DNA of 64,000 bases, from the NCBI GenBank assembly GCA_963580285.1, contig OY757025.1, positions 115,137,900-115,201,899 on the forward strand, in the 5' to 3' direction. The notes below the pieces were generated by a model that was given only the letters and a program-made list of their open reading frames with translations, was not told the origin of the DNA and searched no databases. The position numbers were made by a program, and so were the translations under genes. Shown here piece after piece: positions 60,201 through 60,680 of this stretch. The stretch's first letter is position 1. The number at the start of each line of letters is the position of its first letter. Source of the DNA: Lucinisca nassula (Eukaryota; Mollusca; Bivalvia; Lucinida; Lucinidae).

Positions 60201-60647
60201 ATTTGAGGTTTAACGTCCCCATTTACACCATAAAGGTCATTTTCGAGACGTTGCTTCCAATTTTGTGGGACTTTTGATGAAATGACTTCTCAAGCCCTGT
60301 CGCCCAATGAAACCAATAGGGTTTATAAGCATGGACGGTCGGACGCGCACTGCTATGCCTCGGCAGGCTTAGATCCTCAAAGCGGTTTACAAGTACTTGT
60401 GTGCGGGTCGGTTTCAGCTCTGCATGGAAGCATCATGCAGCCCATCTATTACTTCAAGCCCAGATGGGCGGGACCGACTAAATGGGTTATGGGTAAATGA
60501 TTCTTACTTGAGGGTAATATAAATCTTCTCCAGTTCCTTCGTATCAGTGCATTTCTTGACATAGTCAAAGTCCAGGTGGCTAACCGGTATGCTATATCTC
60601 GATGTATATCCTGATGCAGTCAGAGTGGAATTAGTTTTCGCTGTCAT
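7278..60647 (-). CDS. SPAG1: SPAG1 orthologue, 17 coding exons, 3' end outside window
   Basis: Sperm-associated antigen 1 is a cytoplasmic TPR co-chaperone (R2TP-like, HSP70/HSP90-linked) that preassembles axonemal dynein arms; human loss causes primary ciliary dyskinesia. Exons on the minus strand, in coding order: 60508-60647, 56089-56163, 50826-50910, 49357-49479, 44745-44809, 43407-43519, 41099-41157, 35778-35877, 34280-34357, 33043-33149, 31294-31951, 27439-27610, 24123-24203, 20982-21237, 8887-8994, 8203-8292, 7278-7391. They sum to 2424 nt, 808 codons, with no stop and all phases compatible. TPR block 1 spans about residues 207-315, an acidic Ser/Thr/Glu linker about 330-495, TPR block 2 about 497-625, and TPR block 3 about 688-805. 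Carboxylate-clamp residues are kept in each (KDKGN/NNRA/KALLR; REEGN/SNRA/KPLLR, with Lys to Arg in the first; KAEGN/TNRA/KALFR). The C-terminal RPAP3_C-type domain is not in the window. Introns hold most of the DNA. Confidence 0.95.
7450..7640 (-). mobile_element. SINE-C copy
   Basis: Reverse-complement homologue of 44985-45205: both carry a purine-rich GAGAGATAGTAGAGATGA-type middle and a tail reading GTTTAACACAAAACAATCAA. Lies in intron 16. Confidence 0.65.
7845..8040. repeat. Short MITE L palindrome and MITE H fragment
   Basis: 7845-7935 holds GAATCTTACACTCGCGGTCA and its imperfect inverse ending ATGTAAGATCCTC, a shortened relative of the element at 51870-52141. 7951-8040 matches the CCCACTTTATATAGAG-type MITE H seen at many places in the window. 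Confidence 0.55.
8203..8292 (-). CDS. SPAG1: SPAG1 exon 16, TPR block 3
   Basis: 90 nt, 30 codons. Reads PFEAEEDCTHALSLEKDNVK and then ALFRRAQSRK, with the Lys and Arg of the TPR clamp. Acceptor TTTTACAG|CCT, donor AAG|GTAGGA. Confidence 0.96.
8430..8590. mobile_element. MITE family G, partial
   Basis: Contains the family hairpin AGCTTTGCAAAAGCT with ACTCACATTTTTTCAGCAAA and adjoining family G blocks. Abuts the tail of a SINE on its right. Confidence 0.6.
8591..8818 (-). mobile_element. SINE-D, tRNA-derived head
   Basis: Read on the minus strand, the head is GGGCCTCTGTGGTCTAGTGG followed by GTAAGAGTGCTGACGC and later TTTCGAGCC, resembling pol III A and B boxes. The body contains GTTCTCCAGTTTTCACCC and the tail is GCCGTAAAACAAAACAAAAA. 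A truncated relative lies at 52172-52336. Confidence 0.75.
8887..8994 (-). CDS. SPAG1: SPAG1 exon 15, TPR block 3
   Basis: 108 nt, phase 0. Reads SQFSEAVTCYNKCMEAMPDQ and then VAVYTNRALCYIKLNQ; YTNRALCYxKL is conserved in SPAG1. Acceptor TTTAAACAG|AGT, donor CCAG|GTAGGT. It is separated from exon 14 by a 12-kb transposon-filled intron. Confidence 0.96.
10250..11090. other. Spacer of the inverted-repeat element, left part
   Basis: AT-rich DNA with one degenerate core palindrome at about 10790-10858 (AGCAAACAGCGTAGACCCTG and its partner). Otherwise I see nothing identifiable. Confidence 0.5.
11093..11222 (+). mobile_element. SINE-B fragment
   Basis: Contains GAGATGTCATTTCGTCTCAG, TGTCGGGTAAAAGTCCCA and ACGTTAACCTCAGCACAAAC, the degraded 3' half of SINE-B inside the spacer. 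Confidence 0.7.
11223..12480. other. Unassigned intronic spacer
   Basis: About 1.25 kb with only short open frames and no similarity I recognise to other parts of the window. Could be the eroded internal region of the inverted-repeat element. Confidence 0.4.
13690..13800. repeat. Core palindrome with a compensatory base pair
   Basis: AAGCAAACAGTGTAGACCCTG and its partner GGGTCTACACTGTTT flank a stem GGATGCTGCA/TGCAGCATCC. Most other copies have AGATG/CATCT here, so one A-T pair is changed to G-C on both arms. Confidence 0.75.
13959..14181. mobile_element. MITE family J copy
   Basis: Ends TACCGTAAAAATCCTT and AGGATCATTACGGTA form a terminal inverted repeat with TA at both edges. The middle carries a core palindrome (14073-14142). 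Homologous to 44447-44659, 50079-50300, 25674-25901 and the interrupted 56178-56663. Confidence 0.8.
14297..14500. repeat. (TAA)n followed by possible retroelement tail
   Basis: A run of TAA trinucleotides is followed by AAGTCTTTATTTTCAGTGGG. A similar (TAA)n plus ACCTTATTTATAG arrangement is the tail of the SINE at 60973-61505, so this may be the reversed 3' end of another retroelement. Head not identified. Confidence 0.35.
14520..14690. repeat. MITE family H copy
   Basis: Contains TTATATAAGGAAAGTGGGGTTTA, TATTTCTGTTC and GTGGGTACTCGATAGAATCG, in the family order seen at 21430-21605 and 59465-59590. Confidence 0.6.
14900..18325 (+). mobile_element. Tandem-array element T2 (162-bp monomers)
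   Basis: 5' end AAAACTAGAATTTG followed by GATGTCTCCCCCG. The 3' end is a hairpin ATGTCTCTCCG/CGGGGGAGACAT preceded by an ACGGACGGACAGACG tract. About ten monomers of 162 bp contain TGACCTCTAAGTATGACC and a GTTATTGACC block. Interrupted by T3. Four monomers contain perfect DR1 nuclear-receptor motifs (17432, 17594, 17756, 17917). The multiple-of-three period creates spurious open frames. Confidence 0.85.
15301..16912 (+). mobile_element. Tandem-array element T3 (330-bp monomers) nested in T2
   Basis: CAACTTTCAAG starts recur at 15301, 15631, 15961, 16292 and 16623, so the period is 330-331 bp with about 4.6 units. It ends with GGACGGACGAACGGACG, then a hairpin GCCCCTCAAACTTT/AAAGTTGGGGGC and ATAATAAG. 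It interrupts T2 and appears to have replaced part of one T2 monomer. Its own 5' end is not recognisable. Confidence 0.8.
18446..18737 (-). mobile_element. SINE-B copy with 14-bp target duplication
   Basis: Direct repeats GGTCAAACTGTTAA at 18432-18445 and 18738-18751. Tail (TTGTTTGTTTGATTTGAGG) on the left, GGGGCTTGAAG-type head on the right. Confidence 0.9.
19272..20695. mobile_element. Pogo-like non-autonomous element, TA target duplication
   Basis: Terminal inverted repeats CAGTGCAACCTCGTTA and its complement, flanked by TA at 19270-19271 and 20696-20697. 1424 bp without a transposase frame. The interior contains TGACGTCA near 19694, ATAAAATTTAATCC-type blocks on the minus strand and a hairpin at 20173-20212. 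Nested inside 18868-20895. Confidence 0.8.
20173..20212. repeat. Palindrome of the AAGAATTTGCTCC family
   Basis: AAGAAAGAATTTGCTCCC pairs with GGGAGCAAATTCCTTTCTT. Same palindrome family as 30769-30825 and 48764-48833, in an unrelated host element. Confidence 0.7.
20982..21237 (-). CDS. SPAG1: SPAG1 exon 14, linker and start of TPR block 3
   Basis: 256 nt. Reads CQELLHQKDGPGWREKFQLP (the DGPNWREKL motif of SPAG1), a divergent linker, then EEKFEKFKAEGNEFVKM, opening TPR3 with clamp residues in KAEGN. Acceptor CTTTCAG|ATG, donor ATG|GTAATT. Confidence 0.95.
21430..21605. mobile_element. MITE family H copy
   Basis: Order of blocks: AATGAACACCCCTCTAAACC, CACTTTATAT, TTATTTCTGTTG, GGTTCTTATTAGAACC and AATGAGGCGGTTCTAA. 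The family carries two internal inverted repeats. Other copies: 36655-36815, 39185-39370, 40495-40645, 41635-41770, 59465-59590 and 63335-63465. Confidence 0.65.
21770..21858. repeat. MITE family G, right-end fragment
   Basis: Contains ACTCACATTTTTTTCAGC, AAAGTTTTAAC and TTGGACAACTGGCCCC, the right half of the family. Confidence 0.6.
21905..22125 (-). mobile_element. SINE-B, degenerate copy
   Basis: Matches ATGAGATGAAATGACATCTC, AATAGGGTTTAT, TTTCAGCTCTGCATGG and AAGCCCTGGTGGGC in family order with many substitutions. The tail end is missing. Confidence 0.7.
22212..24080. mobile_element. MITE family L copy split by tandem-array element T4
   Basis: Left part GGATCTTACACGGGTGGTCA up to ATATGAAA. 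Right part from ATGAACAAGCCTTCGGC through GACGTCGTCATGACG. The intact relative at 51870-52141 runs across the junction, which shows T4 inserted without an obvious target duplication. Confidence 0.65.
22250..23836 (+). mobile_element. Tandem-array element T4 (~161-bp monomers)
   Basis: 5' end ACTAGAGCTGTCAGAGG followed by TATAGCCCCGCTT. The 3' end is a hairpin ATAGCCCCACTTT/AAAGCGGGGCTAT. GGTTCCTGCGCTCTGCACA-type anchors recur at about 22522, 22683, 22837, 22998, 23161, 23323 and 23485, giving eight monomers near 161 bp. Short CACAGACAGACA and ACGGAATTACGG tracts replace the ACGG tract. Confidence 0.85.
24123..24203 (-). CDS. SPAG1: SPAG1 exon 13, TPR block 2
   Basis: 81 nt. With the preceding base pair it reads RPNLAYKDYRHVLLLDGRMD and then QAHLGTKR, aligning with QYGKAYVDYKTVLQID of vertebrate SPAG1. 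Phases 2 in and 2 out fit both neighbours. Acceptor TTTTTCAG|GCC, donor AAGAG|GTATGG. Confidence 0.9.
24240..24425. mobile_element. MITE family I copy with core palindrome
   Basis: Blocks GTCGTCTGATTGTTGTCTGC, GGTTACTTTGAAAGTCATTG, the core palindrome (24294-24380, with the right arm partly duplicated) and AAAGTCTGCAAGAAGATGC. Same order as 59590-59870. Lies next to exon 13. Confidence 0.65.
24572..25652. mobile_element. TA-flanked TIR element (ends TACCGTAAAAATTCGGCTAT)
   Basis: 1081 bp. Left TACCGTAAAAATTCGGCTAT and right complement, both followed by repeated GGCTATAAGACGGG motifs. The interior (about 24950-25500) is homologous to the interiors of 28646-30191 and 54395-55722, including GATGACGTCATTTACCGATC. 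No transposase frame. Confidence 0.8.
25674..25901. mobile_element. MITE family J copy, inverted
   Basis: Ends TACCCTAATGATCCTAAG and TTAGGATTTTTACTGTA, with a degenerate core palindrome at 25722-25793 in the middle. Confidence 0.7.
25960..26370. repeat. Irregular ~30-bp minisatellite
   Basis: Repeated GGCTTTTCCAGGGATTTTTT, TTCTTTGATTGTGGC and GAGTAACTTTTTC modules in variable order. The minus strand reads as Lys/Ser/Gln-rich open frames, which I treat as a by-product of a purine-rich tandem repeat. Confidence 0.8.
26611..26730 (-). pseudogene. Partial SPAG1 exon 12 copy 1
   Basis: 120 nt homologous to 27439-27558 with its GTAAAA donor. Reading frame open; SVKPLL became SVKRLL. The first 52 nt of the exon and its normal acceptor are missing. 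Confidence 0.85.
26914..27033 (-). pseudogene. Partial SPAG1 exon 12 copy 2
   Basis: 120 nt of exon 12 with donor. Frame open; LKTGD reads LKIGD and IPHSV reads IPNSV. No normal acceptor. Confidence 0.85.
27216..27335 (-). pseudogene. Partial SPAG1 exon 12 copy 3
   Basis: 120 nt of exon 12 with donor. Frame open and peptide essentially unchanged (LKTGDLAGTVRDC). No normal acceptor. Confidence 0.85.
27439..27610 (-). CDS. SPAG1: SPAG1 exon 12, TPR block 2
   Basis: 172 nt. Reads LSLIYSNRAACQLKTGDLAG, then DCTRSLQLIPHSVKPLLRRA and MAYEHLE; the LIYSNRAAC and KPLLRRAMAYE strings are hallmark SPAG1 residues. Acceptor TTTTTTCAG|CAG, donor AAAG|GTAAAA. Its last 120 nt are triplicated just to the left on the plus strand. 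Confidence 0.97.
27615..28640. other. AT-rich intron 11 segment
   Basis: Contains T-rich and GTT runs near 27765-27803 and no reading frame or repeat family that I recognise. Confidence 0.5.
28646..30191. mobile_element. TIR element (ends CAGTGATTTTTTTAC), 5-bp target duplication
   Basis: 1546 bp. Ends CAGTGATTTTTTTAC and complement, flanked by CCCTT at 28641-28645 and 30192-30196. Subterminal GCGTCC motifs occur on both sides. The interior (about 29265-29960) is homologous to 24950-25500 and 54880-55450, including GTGACGTCATTTGAC and ATCACATGCAGAAAAATGG. No transposase frame. Confidence 0.8.
30195..30690. other. Intron 11 segment, nothing identified
   Basis: Unique-looking AT-rich sequence; no gene, repeat or RNA feature recognised. 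Confidence 0.4.
30769..30825. repeat. Perfect 57-bp palindrome
   Basis: Arms 30769-30796 and 30798-30825, 28 bp each, around a single central base; the left arm starts CAACTCTTAAAGG and ends TTTGCTCCT. Perfect pairing suggests recent origin or gene conversion between the arms. Confidence 0.9.
30866..31163 (+). mobile_element. SINE-B copy with 16-bp target duplication
   Basis: Direct repeats CCCATGAATAAGGCTG at 30850-30865 and 31164-31179. Head GCCCCCACCCATAGGGGCTT, tail ACCTCAAATCAACCAACCAA. Confidence 0.9.
31294..31951 (-). CDS. SPAG1: SPAG1 exon 11, acidic linker and first helix of TPR block 2
   Basis: 658 nt, the largest exon. Begins DLLQEVEKEKKEKKSKGRRM with VIEDVDE following; (K)G(K/R)RMVI(Q/E) is conserved in SPAG1. 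Then about 170 residues rich in Glu, Asp, Ser, Thr and Val with no visible domain, likely disordered. Ends with ENCLKLREEGNNLFRNGQYG and ITNYTKLIGILENG, opening TPR2. Acceptor TTGTTCAG|GAT, donor AAATG|GTAAGT. Confidence 0.95.
32022..32235. mobile_element. MITE family F, complete copy
   Basis: Terminal inverted repeat TTAACCCTTCTCTTGCTG and CAGCAAGATAAGGGTTAA. A central core palindrome (32130-32202) has the loop CTTCTTCAGAAG. This is the parent sequence of the satellite at 1-1180. Confidence 0.85.
32595..32746. repeat. MITE family F, partial copy
   Basis: Core palindrome with a short loop (GATCAGATGGCCATCTGATC) and the right terminus CAGCAAGACAAGGGTTAA. Confidence 0.65.
32914..32997. repeat. 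(GACA)n-like microsatellite
   Basis: GACAGACAAACATAGACAG and similar tetranucleotide runs; preceded by a T run near 32853. Confidence 0.85.
33043..33149 (-). CDS. SPAG1: SPAG1 exon 10, end of TPR block 1
   Basis: 107 nt. Reads ALLRQATARKGLQQFDKAKK and on to VLEKEPNNKRAQ. With the preceding Lys this completes the KALLR clamp. Acceptor TTTCCAG|CAC, donor CAG|GTGAGT, phase 0. Confidence 0.95.
33258..33735. mobile_element. MITE family G copy split by a SINE
   Basis: Left part GGTCCAGTTGTTAAAAGC, right part from TAAGTACAATATC to TAGTTTTGAACAATTGG. AACTATTCTA at 33317-33326 and 33566-33575 is the target duplication of the inserted SINE. Confidence 0.75.
33327..33565 (-). mobile_element. SINE-E, one full and one partial copy in tandem
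   Basis: Minus-strand head CCTGTGGTGTAGTGGTTACG (A-box-like) and GGATAGATCCC (B-box-like) near 33440-33490, body CTTCTCCAGACTTTC, tail GGGACATAAAACTCAAACA. 33491-33565 repeats the tail part. A further fragment is at 40386-40477. Confidence 0.75.
34036..34246. mobile_element. MITE family G, complete copy
   Basis: Ends GGGGCCAGTTGTTCAAAAC and TTTGAACAACTGGGCCC. A central hairpin GTGAGCAGCTTTTGC/GCAAAAGCTGCTCAC has a short loop. Appears inserted into another family G copy (33965-34270). Confidence 0.85.
34280..34357 (-). CDS. SPAG1: SPAG1 exon 9, TPR block 1
   Basis: 78 nt. Reads LKIEDWMKALTDTDKVLKLE then PENVK, matching LKxxxWxxAxxDxxKVLxLEPxNVK of SPAG1. Acceptor TTATTCAG|ATC, donor AAAG|GTATAT. 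Confidence 0.93.
34483..34706. mobile_element. MITE family A, complete copy
   Basis: Ends AACCCTTTTTGTGTC and GGTACTGAATGGGTT form an imperfect inverted repeat. Order: CTATATATAGCAGGAGTCC, AAATTTAGGGGTGTCAGG, AAAATGGCTGAACTTT, then a core palindrome (34599-34672) with loop CCCCGTTCTGCGGC. Confidence 0.8.
34960..35220 (-). mobile_element. Fragment of a T7-type tandem-array element
   Basis: Minus strand contains GTCCACTAGATGAAGCTTCA and ACCAAATATCAAAGACCTGG, the T7/T8 monomer, and GAGCCCAGAGGGCCC near its end. Confidence 0.65.
35236..35301. repeat. Perfect inverted repeat, 31-bp arms
   Basis: Arms 35236-35266 and 35271-35301 are exact reverse complements around the loop CTCA. Left arm starts CATTCATTTAATGC and ends TTCCAATCC. 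No related copy seen in the window. Confidence 0.92.
35442..35621. mobile_element. MITE family M, uninterrupted copy
   Basis: Ends CAACCTCTTTTAGCAC and ATTATAAAGAGGTTG. Serves as the empty-site reference for the insertions in copies at 1262-1702 and 57069-59462. Confidence 0.7.
35778..35877 (-). CDS. SPAG1: SPAG1 exon 8, TPR block 1
   Basis: 100 nt. Reads AFKAGDHKEAIVYYSRSISL and then SYNNRALA, with the TPR signature and the clamp Asn of NNRA. Acceptor TTCTAG|GCC, donor GCAT|GTGAGT. Confidence 0.95.
36142..36528 (-). mobile_element. SINE-A (tRNA-derived) with expanded (CA)n tail
   Basis: Minus-strand head GGCCCCGATAGCTCAGTTGG then TAGAGTGTCCGC and GGATTCGATCCCGGG (clear A and B boxes). Body TCCTCGCTTGGCACTCAG; end GCGACGTTAAACCCGAATTC followed by about 31 CA units (36144-36207 as GT). 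Direct repeats ATACCCAG at 36134-36141 and 36529-36536. Confidence 0.92.
36655..36815. repeat. MITE family H copy
   Basis: Two divergent GTGGGTACTCATTAGAAG arms and AGAAATAAGGAAAATAAT. Inverted repeats meet near 36752. Confidence 0.6.
36880..37185 (+). mobile_element. SINE-B copy
   Basis: Head GGCCCCCGCCCATCAGGGCT, body TTATAAACCCTATTGG and ATCTCAATGTCAGG, tail ACCTCAAATCAAACAAAAG. No clear target duplication. Confidence 0.85.
37440..38455 (+). mobile_element. Tandem-array element T5 (~169-bp monomers)
   Basis: 5' motif TATGTCGCGCCTG. GTCAGTGAACCATGAAATG anchors near 37636, 37805, 37974 and 38133. 3' end ACGAACGGACAAAAAG and hairpin GTCGCACCGTGC/GCAGGTGCGAC. An 80-bp insert (38173-38255) splits one monomer and is flanked by ATGGAT. 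Confidence 0.8.
38843..40135. mobile_element. Mosaic of tandem-array element ends (T6)
   Basis: Left edge TTTTTTTAGCTCACC is the reversed 3' end of the T1 class. Right edge GCCGAGCTAAAAATGC is a forward 3' end. Between them are two ~178-bp monomers (AACTGTGCCAAAAATATTTTG at 39740 and 39925) with ACGACGACGACGCAGA tracts, plus unplaced sequence. Confidence 0.6.
39484..39562. repeat. Direct duplication of a TGCGAGGC palindrome
   Basis: Two copies of GGTATAAAATGCGAGGCTG followed by TGCCGAGCATTTTAT; each copy is itself a hairpin. Confidence 0.8.
40386..40477 (-). mobile_element. SINE-E fragment
   Basis: Same tail and body as 33327-33490 (TGAGTTTTATGTCCCACC, GGGACCTCGG, TCTGGAGAAGCC); head missing. 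Confidence 0.7.
40735..40900. mobile_element. MITE family G, diverged copy
   Basis: Ends CTGTTGTTCAAAACAG and TTTGAACAACTGGGCCC; internal GCTACTCACGTTTCC. Confidence 0.6.
40910..41030. repeat. C-rich low-complexity tract
   Basis: Runs of C with ACCCCCCCACCCC and CCTCCCCACCCG; could form G-quadruplex structure on the minus strand. It lies about 70 bp downstream of the exon 7 donor. Confidence 0.7.
41099..41157 (-). CDS. SPAG1: SPAG1 exon 7, start of TPR block 1
   Basis: 59 nt. Reads GLTEGEKLMKANREKDKGNE, the first helix of TPR1, with the clamp residues Lys and Asn in KDKGN. Acceptor TTACACAG|GTT, donor GAG|GTAAGA. Confidence 0.95.
41257..41529 (-). mobile_element. SINE-B copy with 10-bp target duplication
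   Basis: ACATTAAGAT at 41247-41256 and 41530-41539. Tail TTTGTTTGTTTGATCCCC, head side CGATGGGAGGGGGCC. Confidence 0.85.
41809..41940. repeat. Palindromic MITE-like sequence
   Basis: AGCCAAAATAAGGCTTGACA on the left and TGTTAAGCCTTATTTTGCTG on the right are near complements, with a second nested repeat (CTAGCAGAGGAT twice). Confidence 0.6.
42103..42328 (+). mobile_element. ~226-bp element N, copy 2, 9-bp flank duplication
   Basis: TATAATATG at 42094-42102 and 42329-42337. Homologous in reverse to 1352-1585. Ends begin GGCCCTGTCAAGCG. Confidence 0.7.
42560..42665. repeat. ~27-bp tandem repeat of a hairpin unit
   Basis: Four copies of TTGCTGTCTCGTATGGAGACA; GTCTC and GAGAC within each unit pair. 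Confidence 0.85.
43205..43352. repeat. MITE family F, partial copy
   Basis: Core palindrome at 43244-43312 with loop CTTCTTCAGAAG and right end CAGGACCAGGGTTAA. Confidence 0.65.
43407..43519 (-). CDS. SPAG1: SPAG1 exon 6
   Basis: 113 nt. Reads IDVDKELEKIDTDDKPKSRS and on to IPEYVDTT, matching FDVEKECLKIDEDY of SPAG1 just before the first TPR block. Acceptor GTTTCAG|GAT, donor ACAG|GTGAGT. Confidence 0.93.
43785..43872 (-). mobile_element. tRNA-like SINE head
   Basis: Minus strand reads GGCCTTAGTGGTTCAGTCGG with GGTTTGATTCCTGTCGGG, resembling A and B boxes. It does not fold as a complete tRNA gene; the body of the SINE was not resolved. Confidence 0.5.
44016..44366 (-). mobile_element. SINE-F, tRNA-derived head
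   Basis: Minus strand starts GCCGGCCTCGGTAGCTCAGT (A-box-like) and ends with a tail read as TTTGTTTGTTTTTCAG on plus. The middle block CAGTCAACACTATTTAGGTCA recurs in fragments near 34742 and 54320. Confidence 0.6.
44447..44659. mobile_element. MITE family J copy
   Basis: Ends TACTGTAAAAATCCTTA and AGGATCATTATGGTA; core palindrome at 44561-44627. Confidence 0.75.
44745..44809 (-). CDS. SPAG1: SPAG1 exon 5
   Basis: 65 nt. Reads AKTSIPAAKKPVKPREYRDW ending in Asp, matching the SPAG1 segment KKTPRDYAEWDKF. Acceptor TTTTTCAG|GCT, donor GATAA|GTATGT. Confidence 0.93.
44985..45205 (+). mobile_element. SINE-C copy
   Basis: Pyrimidine-rich body and tail GTCGTTAAACCCAAAACAAT followed by CAATCAATAAC. 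T7 begins directly after. Confidence 0.65.
45217..47267 (+). mobile_element. Tandem-array element T7 (~166-bp monomers)
   Basis: 5' end AAACAAGAGGGCCATGATGG then CGCTCACCTG. TATAATTTGAACAATCTTG-type anchors at 45547, 45714, 45879, 46045, 46210 and 46376. 3' end: a conserved non-repeat segment, then CACGGACGCACGCATGC, AAAAAGTGATCCCAAAAGC and hairpin CGTCACTACGTGACG with GGTGAGCTAAAA. Confidence 0.88.
47268..47516. other. Intron 4 segment, nothing identified
   Basis: No repeat family or gene recognised; contains short TGATCGATT/ATCATGGTTTTC inverted motifs only. Confidence 0.4.
47520..47725. mobile_element. Pogo-like MITE, TA target duplication
   Basis: Ends CAGTAAAATTCCTATATTAA and the near-complement of TTAATAACGGAATTTCACTG, flanked by TA at 47518-47519 and 47726-47727. 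206 bp. Confidence 0.8.
47787..48500. mobile_element. 714-bp foldback element with long inverted arms
   Basis: Starts AAACTCCGTTCAGAAAATC and ends in its complement; arms of about 170-190 bp include CATCGATTTTTTC, GAGAAATCGGCGGAGGGTGA and CTCCAAATAATCAC. No reading frame of note. Confidence 0.8.
48615..48890. repeat. MITE H copy plus palindromic MITE
   Basis: 48650-48740 has GTGGGTATTCATTAGAAC and its inverse. 48764-48833 is a near-perfect palindrome of the AAGAATTTGCTCC family, followed by CCTCCCCTAAAGGTGTTCCC as at 31200. Confidence 0.7.
48892..49210 (+). mobile_element. SINE-A copy, deleted B-box flank
   Basis: Head GGCCCCGATAGCTCAGTTGG then TAGAGTGTCCGC; about 12 bases between GGGGAACG and TTCGATCCCGGG are missing compared with the other copies. 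End GCGACGTTAAACCCGAATTC and a short (AC)5 tail. Confidence 0.9.
49357..49479 (-). CDS. SPAG1: SPAG1 exon 4
   Basis: 123 nt, 41 codons, phase 0 at both ends. Contains DWSSGMKYMEE and DNLPPVRSG; DNLPPVRG is invariant in vertebrate SPAG1. Acceptor CTGTAG|GAC, donor GGG|GTAGGT. Confidence 0.95.
49674..49899. mobile_element. MITE family A, complete copy (inverted)
   Basis: Ends AACCCATTTAGTACCAG and TTGGTACAAAAAAGGG; core palindrome 49718-49792 with loop CGCAGAACGCGG. Confidence 0.8.
50079..50300. mobile_element. MITE family J, complete copy
   Basis: Ends TACCGTAAAAATCCTAA and TTAGGATCATTATGGTA with terminal TA; core palindrome 50195-50262, loop CTCCTTCAGGAG. Confidence 0.85.
50528..50817 (+). 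mobile_element. SINE-B inserted at the exon 3 splice donor
   Basis: Direct repeats ATACCAACTTTCA (50515-50527) and ATACCAACCTTCA (50818-50830). The right repeat includes the last five bases of SPAG1 exon 3 and the first eight of its intron. Tail ACACAAACAAACA. Confidence 0.85.
50826..50910 (-). CDS. SPAG1: SPAG1 exon 3, donor abutting a SINE
   Basis: 85 nt, reads SRILRTDNPVSTKGDLDCTE and on to DKDLK, aligning with SRALRKDKP of vertebrate SPAG1. Acceptor TTTTCAG|TCG. The donor AAG|GTTGGT is weak. The final 5 exon bases and first 8 intron bases lie inside the target-site duplication of the SINE-B at 50528-50817. Confidence 0.93.
51111..51443 (-). mobile_element. SINE-A copy with 12-bp target duplication
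   Basis: AAATGCCAGGCA at 51099-51110 and 51444-51455. Full head with A and B boxes; tail is only (CA)5-6. Confidence 0.93.
51480..51713. mobile_element. MITE family G copy
   Basis: Hairpin GAGTAGCTTTTGC/GCAAAAGCTACTC; right end GTTAGTTCTGAACAACTGG. Confidence 0.7.
51870..52141. mobile_element. MITE family L, uninterrupted copy
   Basis: Runs ATCATATGACGCCGTTG .. AACGTCATGACGATGTCC .. GAATCTTATATTTGTGGTCA .. ATGTAAGATCCTC. Empty-site reference for the T4 insertion. Confidence 0.65.
52172..52336 (-). mobile_element. SINE-D, head truncated
   Basis: TTTTATGGCCCATTCAAGC, CTGACCTTCTATTGCAGACC and CAAGCGAGACATAAACC align with 8591-8760. Confidence 0.65.
52380..52815. other. Intron 2 segment, nothing identified
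   Basis: Apparently single-copy sequence with no gene, RNA or repeat recognised. Confidence 0.4.
52815..53020. mobile_element. MITE family F, right core arm deleted
   Basis: Starts GAGTTAAATGTTATCCTGC, has the left core arm (AAACAGTGTAGATCCTGATC) and ends TCAGTGGGATAAGGGTCAA. Confidence 0.65.
53105..55910. mobile_element. hAT-like non-autonomous element (2.8 kb)
   Basis: Ends CAGGGCTTCCGTT and complement CAGGGCTTCCATT. Flanks (GTGAAGAT and GTAAAT) look like decayed copies of the family F sequence GTGTAGAT, consistent with an 8-bp duplication. No transposase frame found. A TA-flanked element is nested at 54395-55722. Confidence 0.65.
54395..55722. mobile_element. TA-flanked TIR element (ends TACCGTATTYGGG)
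   Basis: Left TACCGTATTCGGGTGTGTAT and right complement TACCGTATTTGGGCGTGTAT, followed by TTACCCGCA repeats. The interior from about 54880 is homologous to 24950-25500 and 28646-30191, with CGATGACGTCATTTACCG. It also carries two core palindromes (54733 and 54793). Confidence 0.85.
56089..56163 (-). CDS. SPAG1: SPAG1 exon 2
   Basis: 75 nt. Reads SGDEGYYPQLQQTCEDRLRE, the conserved SPAG1 motif SGxEGYYPxL. Acceptor TTTTCAG|GTC, donor AACAG|GTAGGT. Confidence 0.95.
56178..56663. mobile_element. MITE family J copy split by SINE-B
   Basis: Left CTGTAAAAATCCTTAAC, right TGCATTACGGTA; only the left core arm remains after the SINE. Confidence 0.7.
56285..56605 (-). mobile_element. SINE-B copy with 13-bp target duplication
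   Basis: CCAAAAGGTGCAA at 56272-56284 and 56606-56618; tail TTTGTTTGTTTGTTTGATTT on the left. GATGAAATGA is locally duplicated near 56390-56410. Confidence 0.9.
56869..56925. repeat. Inverted repeat, ~27-bp arms
   Basis: CAACTATAAAA..CAAATCTATAAAT pairs with ATTTATAGATTTG..TTTTATAGTTG; the arms differ only in the length of an A/T run. Confidence 0.8.
57069..59462. mobile_element. MITE family M copy split by T8
   Basis: Left part ACCTCTTTAAAGC to AATCATACAT; right part GATCATTTTTATA to TTAGAAAGAGGTTG. Compared with 35442-35621 the junction shows no target duplication. Confidence 0.7.
57160..59347 (+). mobile_element. Tandem-array element T8 (~166-bp monomers)
   Basis: Close relative of T7: AAACAAGAGGACCATGATGG, CGCTCACCTG, about eleven monomers with CCACTAGATGAAGCTTCATA, then CGGACGCACGGACGGACG, AAAAAGTGATCCCAAAAGC and the CGTCACTACGTGACGGTGAG hairpin end. 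Confidence 0.88.
59465..59590. repeat. MITE family H fragment
   Basis: CTAACGAGTATCCACAATC, AATAATGTATACCCCTG and TACAAAGAGGGGTTTACAGG. Confidence 0.55.
59590..59870. mobile_element. MITE family I copy with core palindrome
   Basis: Core palindrome 59666-59737 with loop CTCCTCTAGGAG. Flanks GTCTTCTGCCGGTTACTTT and ATTCAGCAGACGACATTAGC match 24240-24425. Confidence 0.7.
59962..60185. mobile_element. MITE family A, complete copy
   Basis: Ends AACCCTTTTTGTACC and GGTACTAAATGGGTT; core palindrome 60077-60150. SINE-B inserted in its last bases. Confidence 0.8.
60188..60476 (-). mobile_element. SINE-B copy with 15-bp target duplication
   Basis: ACTAAATGGGTTATG at 60173-60187 and 60477-60491; lies 31 bp from the exon 1 donor. 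Confidence 0.9.
60508..60647 (-). CDS. SPAG1: SPAG1 exon 1 (start codon)
   Basis: 140 nt, residues 1-46 plus two bases. Begins MTAKTNSTLTASGY and contains IPVSHLDFDYVKKCTDTKEL, matching the conserved SPAG1 N-terminus (IPxxHLDFxYxxKC). The ATG lies in AAACAATG, a good initiation context with A at -3. Donor is CTCAA|GTAAGA. Confidence 0.95.
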
Positions 60648-60657
60648 TGTTTACAAT
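60648..60657 (-). other. SPAG1: SPAG1 5' UTR segment behind a probable acceptor
   Basis: Ten bases upstream of the ATG is an AG preceded by a T/A-rich run (TTTATTATTATTTCAG), suggesting the start codon sits near the beginning of an internal exon and a non-coding first exon lies further right. Inference from splice-site appearance only. Confidence 0.45.
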
Positions 60658-60680
60658 CTGAAATAATAATAAATATTTGG